Below are positions 5,030-11,505 of a stretch of 11,505 bases of DNA, piece by piece; positions within the stretch are counted from its first letter, which is position 1, and each line of letters starts with the position of its first letter. A program made the position numbers and the translations under genes. The notes beneath the pieces are model-generated. The model saw only the letters and a list, made by a program, of their open reading frames with translations, made no database searches and was not told where the DNA came from. Origin of the DNA: Rhodospirillales bacterium RIFCSPLOWO2_12_FULL_67_15 (GTDB lineage: Bacteria; Pseudomonadota; Alphaproteobacteria; Rhodospirillales; 2-12-FULL-67-15); NCBI GenBank assembly GCA_001830475.1, contig MIAC01000019.1, positions 1 through 11,505 of the forward strand, written 5' to 3'.

Positions 5030-6193
5030 ATGGCCAACGAGGCGCCGCTCAGGCCCGGAACCGACGGCGGGAAAAGCCGGACTTTGCCCGCGACGGAGAA
5101 ACGGGATTGGCTCAGGCTGATCCGCTCGGAGCGGGTCGGCCCCGTGACTTTTTATCGCCTGATCGAGCGTTTCGGCTCGGCCGCCGAAGCGCTCCTGCGC
5201 CTGCCCGAACTCGCATCGCGCGGCGGCGGACCGGCTCCGGCCGTCTGCTCCAAGCCCGAAGCCGAGGCGGAAATGGAGAAACTTGCCGGGCTCGGCGGCT
5301 CTTTCGTCGCCTTCGGCGAGCCCGCGTATCCGCCGCTGCTCGCGCACATCGAGGACGCACCGCCGTTGCTCGCCCTGCTCGGACACGCATCCCTTCTCGC
5401 GCGCAAGACGGTCGCCGTGGTCGGCGCGCGCAACGCCACCCTCGGCGGCCGGCGTTTCGCCCGCGCGCTTGCGGCCGATCTCGGGCGCGAGGATTATGTC
5501 GTCGCTTCCGGCATGGCGCGCGGGATCGACGCCGCCGGCCACGAAGGCGCGCTCGCGAGCGGCACCGTCGCGGTGCTCGGCGGCGGCGTGGACGTGCTCT
5601 ATCCGCCCGAGAACGCGGCGCTCTACGAGAAGATCCGGGAACAAGGCGCGATCGTCTCCGAAATGGCGTGCGGAACCCAGCCGCTCGCGCGCCACTTTCC
5701 CCGGCGCAACCGGATCATCTCCGGCATTTCCCGCGGCGTGGTGGTGGTGGAAGCGAGCCCGCAGTCGGGTTCGCTCATCACCGCGCGGTTTGCGCTCGAT
5801 CAAGGCCGCGAGGTGTTCGCGGTGCCGGGCGCGCCGGGCGATCCGCGCGCGCAAGGAACCAACGGGCTGATCCGCCAGGGTGCGGTGTTGACCGAATCCG
5901 CCTCCGACGTGGTCGCCGGACTCGCCCAATTCGGGGACATGCGGATCGAGGAACCGCCGAGCGCGTTTTCTCCCGGCGATATGGTTAACGCCGACATCGA
6001 GGCGGGGCAGTTGGCCCAGGCACGGGAAATTATCCTTGAAAATCTTGGACTTACACCCTTGCCGGTTGACGAAATCATCCGTAGCTGCCAATTCTCCCCT
6101 GCCGTCGTGCTCACCATTCTTCTCGAACTGGAGCTTGCAGGACGGCTGGAACGCCACCCCGGAAACCAGGTCTCGCGGCTCCGGGGGGCCTGA
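5030..6193 (+). CDS. dprA: DNA-processing protein DprA (Smf family)
   Basis: DprA binds incoming single-stranded DNA in the cytoplasm, protects it and loads RecA during natural transformation; it is also conserved in species not known to be competent. The protein has 387 residues. Residues about 25-60 form a helix-hairpin-helix-like N-terminal domain (WLRLIRSERVGPVTFYRL). The Rossmann-like core follows, with VGARNA (131-136), SGMARGIDAAGH (160-171), VLGGGVDVLYPPEN, PRRNRIISG (224-232) and GSLITA (247-252), all typical of the family. The last 65 or so residues fit the small winged-helix domain present in many DprA proteins. The start at 5030 is set by the strong AAGGAGG site. topA follows after 51 bases. 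A short hairpin CCGGC-AGAA-GCCGG (6218-6231) lies in that gap but has no T run, so read-through into topA is expected. Confidence 0.96.
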   Translation: MANEAPLRPGTDGGKSRTLPATEKRDWLRLIRSERVGPVTFYRLIERFGSAAEALLRLPELASRGGGPAPAVCSKPEAEAEMEKLAGLGGSFVAFGEPAYPPLLAHIEDAPPLLALLGHASLLARKTVAVVGARNATLGGRRFARALAADLGREDYVVASGMARGIDAAGHEGALASGTVAVLGGGVDVLYPPENAALYEKIREQGAIVSEMACGTQPLARHFPRRNRIISGISRGVVVVEASPQSGSLITARFALDQGREVFAVPGAPGDPRAQGTNGLIRQGAVLTESASDVVAGLAQFGDMRIEEPPSAFSPGDMVNADIEAGQLAQAREIILENLGLTPLPVDEIIRSCQFSPAVVLTILLELELAGRLERHPGNQVSRLRGA

Positions 6194-6244
6194 AAAGCGT
6201 CAACAACAATGGAGTTGCCGGCAGAAGCCGGACAAAAATAACGT

Positions 6245-8917
6245 ATGGACGTCGTCGTCGTCGAATCGCCGGCCAAGGCCAAAACGATCAATAAGTACCT
6301 CGGTCCCGGCTACAAAGTTCTCGCCAGCTACGGCCACGTGCGCGACTTGCCCTCCAAGGACGGTTCGGTCCGGCCCGAGGACGATTTCGCCATGGACTGG
6401 GAGGTGGACGGCCGCGCGAACAAGCGCCTGCAGGAAATCGCCAGCGCGCTCAAAGGGGCCAAGCGCCTCTACCTCGCCACCGACCCCGACCGCGAGGGCG
6501 AGGCGATCTCCTGGCACGTGCGCGAGGTTCTCAAAAGCAAGAAGGCGCTGGAAGGCATCGAGGTCCGCCGCGTCGTTTTCAACGAAATCACCAAGAGCGC
6601 GATCACGGCGGCATTCGAACATACGCGCGGGCTGGATCGCGAGCTGGTGAACGCCTACCTCGCCCGCCGCGCGCTCGACTATCTGGTCGGCTTCACGCTG
6701 TCGCCGGTGTTGTGGCGGAAGCTTCCCGGCTCGCGTTCCGCCGGGCGGGTGCAATCGGTGGCGCTGCGTCTGATCTGCGAGCGCGAACTCGAAATCGAAA
6801 AATTCGTTTCCCGGGAATACTGGACCGTCGGCGCCGAGTTCCGCACGCCCGCGGGCGAACCCTTCTCCGCTTTTCTCACCCACCTCGACGGCGTCAAGCT
6901 CGACAAATTCGCGTTGCCGGACAAGGCCGCGGCCGAAGCCGCGCGCGGCGCGGTCGAACGCGGCCGGTTCGCCGTCGCCCAAGTCGAGCGCAAGCAACAG
7001 CGGCGCAACCCGCCCCCGCCCTTCATCACCTCGACGCTGCAGCAGGAGGCCTCGCGCAAACTGAATTTCGCCACCAAGCACACCATGCGGATCGCGCAAG
7101 TCCTCTACGAGGGCGTGTCGCTCGGCGGCGAGATCGTCGGACTCATTTCCTATATGCGCACCGACGGCGTGCAGATGGCCAACGAGGCCATACACGCCTG
7201 CCGCCATCTGATCGAGCGCGACTACGGCCTGCCTTACAGGCCCGACCAGCCGCGTTTCTACAAAAGCCGGGCGGCCAACGCGCAGGAAGCCCACGAGGCC
7301 ATCCGCCCGACCGATCTCTCCCGCCGCCCCGAAAGCATCGCCCGCTTCCTCGATCGCGACCAGCTCAAGCTCTATACCCTGATCTGGAAACGCACGATCG
7401 CGAGCCAGATGGAGGCCGCCGTGCTCGATCAGGTCGCCGCCGACGTCGCCAGCGCCGACGGCCGTACCGTCCTGCGTGCGACCGGCTCGACCTTCGCCTT
7501 CGACGGGTTCTATCGGCTCTATCACGAGGACCGCGACGATAGCGAGGGCAACGGCGCCACGCTTGCCTCCCCCGACGACGAGGCCGAGCGGCGCCTGCCC
7601 CCGCTTCATACGGGTGCCGCCGCCGCCCTCGGCGCGTGCGCCGCCGAGCAGCATTTCACCCAGCCGCCGCCGCGCTACACCGAAGCGAGCCTGGTCAAAA
7701 AACTCGAAGAGCTTAGCATCGGCCGGCCCTCGACCTACGCCTCGATCATTTCGGTGCTGCAGGAGCGCAACTACGTCCGCCTCGAGCGCAAGCGGTTTAT
7801 TCCCGAGGACCGCGGCCGCCTCGTCACCGCTTTCCTCTCCAGCTTCTTCGATCACTACGTCGAATACGGCTTCACCGCCGGCCTGGAGGAGAAGCTCGAC
7901 GATATTTCCGGCGGCCGGGTCGAATGGAAAGCGGTGCTGCGCGAGTTCTGGAACGATTTTAGCAAGGCCGTCGAGGGAACCCGCGAGTTGCGCGTATCCC
8001 AGGTTCTCGACGCCCTCGATGCCTTGCTCGGCCCGCATTTCTTCCCCCCGCGCGCGGACGGCAAAGACCCCCGGGCCTGTCCGGGGTGCGCGAACGGCCG
8101 GCTTACGCTCAAGCTCGGACGCTTCGGCGCGTTCATCGGTTGCTCCAACTATCCCGAATGCCGTCACACCCGCCCGCTCGCGGTCCAGAACGGCGCGGGC
8201 GAAGGCGACCATGCGACCGCGGCGCAGGGCCCCAAGCTGCTCGGCCGCGACCCGGCGAGCGGCGAGTCGGTCACGCTGCGCAAGGGACCCTACGGGTTCT
8301 ATGTCCAGCTCGGCGAAAGCGCCTTAGGCGGCAAGAAGGGCAAGGACGCCGCCCAGCCCAAGCCCAAGCGCCAGTCGCTTCCGGGCGGAGTTTCGCCCGC
8401 GAACGTGGACCTCGACCACGCGCTCAAGCTCTTGAGCCTGCCGCGCGAGGTCTGCCGGCATCCCGACACCAACGAACCGGTGCTCGCTTCGTTTGGCCGC
8501 TTCGGACCCTACATCCGGCACCACGGTCACTACGTCTCGCTCAAGGGCGACGACGACATGCTCACCATCGGGCCCAACCGCGCGATCGCGCTCTTGGCCG
8601 AGGCCGCGATCAAATCCTCCGCCCGCACCCTCGGCGCTCATCCCGCCGATGGTCTGCCGGTGATTGCCCGGCGCGGCCGCTTCGGCGGCTACGTCCAGCA
8701 CGGCAAGATTCGCGCCAATCTGCCCAAGGGAACCGATCTCAAGACGATCGGCCTCGATGCGGCCGTCGCCCTGCTCGCGGCGCGCGGCCAGGCCGGAACG
8801 GGCGCATCCTTCGGCCGCGCCCGAGGGCGTTCCCGCGCGCGCGCGGGCAAGACCGCGATCGCTCCCAAGGCCGCACGCAAATCCGCAGGCAAGAAAACCG
8901 GCGCCGTCGCGTCGTAA
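6245..8917 (+). CDS. topA: DNA topoisomerase I (type IA)
   Basis: Relaxes negatively supercoiled DNA by cutting one strand through a 5'-phosphotyrosine. The protein has 890 residues, a normal length. The TOPRIM domain starts at once with VVVVESPAKAKTI (E7) and contains DPDREGE (D80, D82, E84), which binds Mg. The active-site tyrosine is Y303 in SYMRTDG. SAGRVQSVALRLI and SIGRPSTYASI are further family blocks. The C-terminus has one four-cysteine zinc ribbon (C612, C615, C633, C639), then three topoisomerase C-terminal repeats with F-G-x-[YF] cores (about 682-700, 750-775 and 810-835), and a Lys/Arg/Ala-rich tail that should contact DNA. No convincing Shine-Dalgarno is seen before ATG 6245; the preceding bases are A-rich. 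rnr follows after only 4 bases. Confidence 0.98.
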   Translation: MDVVVVESPAKAKTINKYLGPGYKVLASYGHVRDLPSKDGSVRPEDDFAMDWEVDGRANKRLQEIASALKGAKRLYLATDPDREGEAISWHVREVLKSKKALEGIEVRRVVFNEITKSAITAAFEHTRGLDRELVNAYLARRALDYLVGFTLSPVLWRKLPGSRSAGRVQSVALRLICERELEIEKFVSREYWTVGAEFRTPAGEPFSAFLTHLDGVKLDKFALPDKAAAEAARGAVERGRFAVAQVERKQQRRNPPPPFITSTLQQEASRKLNFATKHTMRIAQVLYEGVSLGGEIVGLISYMRTDGVQMANEAIHACRHLIERDYGLPYRPDQPRFYKSRAANAQEAHEAIRPTDLSRRPESIARFLDRDQLKLYTLIWKRTIASQMEAAVLDQVAADVASADGRTVLRATGSTFAFDGFYRLYHEDRDDSEGNGATLASPDDEAERRLPPLHTGAAAALGACAAEQHFTQPPPRYTEASLVKKLEELSIGRPSTYASIISVLQERNYVRLERKRFIPEDRGRLVTAFLSSFFDHYVEYGFTAGLEEKLDDISGGRVEWKAVLREFWNDFSKAVEGTRELRVSQVLDALDALLGPHFFPPRADGKDPRACPGCANGRLTLKLGRFGAFIGCSNYPECRHTRPLAVQNGAGEGDHATAAQGPKLLGRDPASGESVTLRKGPYGFYVQLGESALGGKKGKDAAQPKPKRQSLPGGVSPANVDLDHALKLLSLPREVCRHPDTNEPVLASFGRFGPYIRHHGHYVSLKGDDDMLTIGPNRAIALLAEAAIKSSARTLGAHPADGLPVIARRGRFGGYVQHGKIRANLPKGTDLKTIGLDAAVALLAARGQAGTGASFGRARGRSRARAGKTAIAPKAARKSAGKKTGAVAS

Positions 8918-8921
8918 CCCG

Positions 8922-11162
8922 TTGGCCAAGCCACCGAAGACCCCGGCACCCTTTCCCAGCCGCGAGGACATTCTCCGCTTCATTCGCGCGAGCACCGGCC
9001 GCGTGGGTCCGCGCGAGGTCGCGCGCGCTTTCGGCCTGGATTCGCGTCAGAAATCCGAGCTGCGCCAAATCCTCAAAGAGCTGGAGCGCGAAGGCCGGCT
9101 CGAGCACCACCGCCGCCGCTACGTCGACCCCGGCCGCCTGCCGGAGACGGGCGTGCTGGTCGTCACCGGGACCGACGCGGACGGCGAACTCACGGCCGAG
9201 CCGGTCGCCTGGGCCGGCGCGGGCGAGCCGCCCCGCGTGCGCATCCGCGAGGACCGCGCGGCGAAGCCCGCGCTCGGGCGCGGCGACAAGGTTCTGGCGC
9301 GGCTCGCGCGCGAGGATGAAGGCGTTTATTCCGCCCGGATCATCCGCCGCCTCGCGCACGCGCCGGCGCGCATCGTCGGCATCGTGCGCGAAGGCGACGG
9401 ACGGCGCTGGATTCATTCGGTCGACCGGCGCGACAAGCAGGATTTCCTGGTCGAGACGCGGGATCTTCGTGGCTCAAGCCCGGGCGAAGTGGTGGTCGCC
9501 GAGGCCTTTCCCACCCATCGCCTGGGTCCGCGCCAGGCACGGGTGGTGGAGCGATTGGGCCGCTATGGCGGGCCGAAGTCGGCGAGCTCGTTGGCGATCG
9601 CCGAACTTGGTATTCCCGAATCATTTACGCCGGCCGTGTTGGCGGAGGCCGAGGCGGCCGACCCTGCGCCGCTCGCCGAGCGCGAGGATCTACGCGCGCT
9701 TCAACTCGTCACCATCGACGGCGCGGACGCGCGCGACTTCGACGACGCGGTCTGGGCCGCTCCCGACGAAGATCCCGCCAATCCGGGCGGCTGGATCCTG
9801 GTCGTCGCCATTGCCGACGTCGCCTGGTATGTCCGCCCCGGCGGCGCGCTCGACGAAAGCGCCCACGCGCGCGGCAATTCCGTCTATTTCCCCGACCGGG
9901 TGGTGCCGATGCTGCCCGAGGCGCTGTCGGCCGGCTGGTGCTCGCTCAAACCCGGCGAGGACCGGCCCTGCCTCGCCGCCCGAATCTGGATCGACGCCGA
10001 CGGCGTTCCGCGCAAACATCGCTTCACCCGCGCGATGATGCGTTCCGCCGCGCGGCTCACCTACGAGCAAGTGCAGCAGGCCCACGACGGCGAGCCGGAC
10101 GAAACCACCGCGCCGCTGCTCGAACCCCTGATCCGGCCGCTCTACGGCGCTTATCGCGCGCTCAGCCTAGCGCGCGCCGAACGCGGGGTCCTGGAGCTCG
10201 ATGTCCCCGAGCGGCGCGTGGTGCTGGACGCGGAAAGCCGGGTCCTTCGCGTCGAGTTCCGCGCCCGCTACGACAGCCACCGGCTGATCGAGGATTTCAT
10301 GATCGCGGCCAACGTCGCCGCGGCCGAGACGCTGGAGCGGATGCGCCAGCCCAGCATGTACCGCGTCCACGACGAACCGACCCGGGAGAAGCTCGATGCG
10401 TTGCGCGAGTTTCTCGACACCATCGGGCTCCGGCTGGTGCGCGGCCAGGTCATGCGCCCGGCCCATTTCAACATCATCCTGGAGAAGGCCCGCCGCACGC
10501 CGCACGCCCACATCGTCAACGAGGTCGTCCTGCGCTCCCAGGCTCAGGCCGAATACGCGCCGGAAAACATCGGGCATTTCGGCCTCGCCCTGGTGCGCTA
10601 CTGTCATTTCACTTCGCCGATCCGGCGTTACTCGGATATCTTGGTCCATCGCGCCCTGATCCGAGGCCTGAAGCTCGGCGCCGGCGGCCTGGAGGAGGCG
10701 CACCGCGATTTCCGCCGCATGGGCGCGCATCTGTCGTTCACCGAGCGGCGCGCCCAGGAAGCCGAGCGCGACGCGGTCGACCGCTTCACCGCCGCCTATC
10801 TTTCCGAACGGGTGGGCGCGACGTTCGCGGGCAAGGTGCGCGGCGTGACCCGCGCCGGCTTGTTCGTCACCCTCGATGAAACCGGCGCGGACGGGCTCTT
10901 GCCGATGTCCATGCTTGGGGGCGAGCGCTATGTCCTGGACGAGCGCCGCCACCGCCTCAAGGGCCAGCGCACCGGCCGCGAGTTCCGCCTCGGCGATCGT
11001 CTCCGGGTGACGCTGCGCGAGGCCGACCCCGTCACCGGCGGCATGATCTTCGCGCCGGCGGAGGAAAACGGCGATTCCTCGCGGCCCAGAAACGGCCGAC
11101 TGCCCTTGTGGCCGGGAAAAGGTCCCCGCGGCCGCTTCCGGCGGGAGGCCCGTCGCGGCTGA
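8922..11162 (+). CDS. rnr: Ribonuclease R
   Basis: A processive 3'-5' exoribonuclease of the RNB (RNase II) family that degrades structured RNA, including rRNA and mRNA decay intermediates. With the TTG start at 8922 it has 746 residues, somewhat shorter than the 813 of E. coli. Domains in order: an N-terminal winged helix (about 12-65, PSREDILRFIRAS), cold-shock-like RNA-binding segments, the RNB domain with IDGADARDFDDAV (D266, D272, D274, D275, matching the E. coli Mg-binding aspartates with D274 equivalent to D280), HFTSPIRRYSD (from H562), and an S1 domain at about 632-712, then a short basic tail. TTG is chosen because no ATG or GTG lies in frame nearby upstream, and the next GTG (9003) would cut the winged helix. 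No Shine-Dalgarno is visible, so translation is probably coupled to topA. Confidence 0.96.
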   Translation: MAKPPKTPAPFPSREDILRFIRASTGRVGPREVARAFGLDSRQKSELRQILKELEREGRLEHHRRRYVDPGRLPETGVLVVTGTDADGELTAEPVAWAGAGEPPRVRIREDRAAKPALGRGDKVLARLAREDEGVYSARIIRRLAHAPARIVGIVREGDGRRWIHSVDRRDKQDFLVETRDLRGSSPGEVVVAEAFPTHRLGPRQARVVERLGRYGGPKSASSLAIAELGIPESFTPAVLAEAEAADPAPLAEREDLRALQLVTIDGADARDFDDAVWAAPDEDPANPGGWILVVAIADVAWYVRPGGALDESAHARGNSVYFPDRVVPMLPEALSAGWCSLKPGEDRPCLAARIWIDADGVPRKHRFTRAMMRSAARLTYEQVQQAHDGEPDETTAPLLEPLIRPLYGAYRALSLARAERGVLELDVPERRVVLDAESRVLRVEFRARYDSHRLIEDFMIAANVAAAETLERMRQPSMYRVHDEPTREKLDALREFLDTIGLRLVRGQVMRPAHFNIILEKARRTPHAHIVNEVVLRSQAQAEYAPENIGHFGLALVRYCHFTSPIRRYSDILVHRALIRGLKLGAGGLEEAHRDFRRMGAHLSFTERRAQEAERDAVDRFTAAYLSERVGATFAGKVRGVTRAGLFVTLDETGADGLLPMSMLGGERYVLDERRHRLKGQRTGREFRLGDRLRVTLREADPVTGGMIFAPAEENGDSSRPRNGRLPLWPGKGPRGRFRREARRG

Positions 11163-11184
11163 GAAGCCGCGCATATTTCATATT

Positions 11185-11202
11185 GCGCCCCGGCAGGGGC
11201 GC
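11185..11202 (+). other. GC-rich hairpin between rnr and the next gene
   Basis: GCGCCCC (11185-11191) and GGGGCGC (11196-11202) form a perfect 7-pair stem with a GGCA loop, 22 bases after the rnr stop. A G run rather than a T run follows, so it is not a classical intrinsic terminator. It may block 3' exonucleases or aid factor-dependent termination. Confidence 0.5.
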
Positions 11203-11243
11203 GGGGGGCTGACGCGATTGCAAAAAGAGCGCACAATCGCGCC

Positions 11244-11505
11244 ATGGTCCCGCCGCTCCTTCGCCCCGTTCGGTTTGTCGTCTTTGCGATCTTTGCCGCG
11301 CTCGCCGGCTGCGCCGCGCCGGCGCCATCGGCGCGGCCGCCCGTCTTCTCCGCCGACGCCGCCGAGGAAGTTTTCACCGTCGGCTTTGCCAGTATTGTCG
11401 CCCGCTATATCGATTCCGTATCCGTGGAAAAGCTGGCGCTCGATGGGCTGCGCGGCTTTGGTGCCATCGATCCCGCCATGACCGTGACGCGCGAGGATGC
11501 GACCA
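11244..11505 (+). CDS. Lipoprotein, probable S41-family (C-terminal processing) peptidase, 3'-truncated
   Basis: The frame from ATG 11244 is open to the window end, giving 87 residues. It starts with a short basic and hydrophobic signal (RPVRFVVFAIFAALAGC) that ends in a lipobox LAGC with C23, so the protein should be lipid-anchored and exported. After an Ala/Pro linker, the segment FTVGFASIVARYID, then VEKLALDGLRGFGAIDP, resembles the N-terminal helical region of S41 peptidases, in which an F-x-I-x-x-x-Y-I/V helix precedes an L-x-G-L-x-G-L pattern. The PDZ and catalytic Ser-Lys parts would lie beyond the window. The lipoprotein call is strong; the peptidase call is a resemblance only. No clear promoter or Shine-Dalgarno is seen. 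Confidence 0.6.
   Translation, partial: MVPPLLRPVRFVVFAIFAALAGCAAPAPSARPPVFSADAAEEVFTVGFASIVARYIDSVSVEKLALDGLRGFGAIDPAMTVTREDAT

Noticed and set aside
4748..6157. A 469-codon open frame on the - strand
   Set aside because: It is antisense to dprA and the lysine-rich gene, crosses the terminator, and its Arg/Gly-rich translation shows no recognisable domain.
6218..6231. Hairpin CCGGC-AGAA-GCCGG between dprA and topA as a terminator
   Set aside because: The stem is only 5 pairs and is followed by A residues, not T. It more likely lies in a continuous transcript.
6200..8212. A 670-codon open frame on the - strand
   Set aside because: It lies fully opposite topA, whose product has intact catalytic motifs. 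Its translation is compositionally biased, has no family motif and is an effect of high G+C.
8086..10038. A 650-codon open frame on the + strand across the topA-rnr junction
   Set aside because: It is another frame of two well-supported genes, and its Arg/Pro/Ala-rich product is typical of shadow translations.

Overview
The window is high-G+C DNA from an alphaproteobacterium, probably of the Rhodospirillales type. The gene content points there: pyrB, a pyrC-like gene that has lost its metal-binding HxH motif, plsY, dprA, topA and rnr, all on the + strand. So does a dispersed palindrome of a kind common in alphaproteobacterial genomes. The lineage is inferred from gene order, protein motifs and base composition; there is no rRNA to confirm it.

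Layout: (1) 1-2567 holds the 3' two thirds of pyrB (aspartate carbamoyltransferase), a full dihydroorotase homologue and plsY (glycerol-3-phosphate acyltransferase), packed with gaps or overlaps of a few bases as one operon. (2) 2568-2940 is a non-coding block with small hairpins, a three-armed palindromic repeat (2732-2819) and a sharply A+T-rich stretch (about 23% G+C by my count over 2823-2910) that ends in a good promoter and ribosome binding site. (3) 2941-4490 is an accessory cassette of three genes: an 88-residue protein, a protein with a DUF6973-like domain, and a small membrane-anchored protein. The first two are in the same frame and are separated only by one TAA and 30 bases. (4) 4586-4885 encodes a small exported protein with a lysine/alanine-rich tail, closed by a strong terminator. 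(5) 5030-11162 is a dprA-topA-rnr run for DNA uptake and processing, DNA supercoiling and RNA decay. (6) From 11244 a lipoprotein begins that resembles an S41-family (C-terminal processing) peptidase and runs off the window.

The housekeeping genes appear to form the alphaproteobacterial order pyrB-pyrC-plsY-dprA-topA-rnr, here interrupted between plsY and dprA by about 2.4 kb of accessory DNA of different base composition. That insertion is the most interesting part of the window. Its three-gene cassette has its own promoter and no recognisable housekeeping role. The DUF6973-like protein followed at 5 bases by a membrane-anchored protein allows, but does not prove, an effector/partner arrangement. 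I see no CRISPR array, tRNA, rRNA or transposase.
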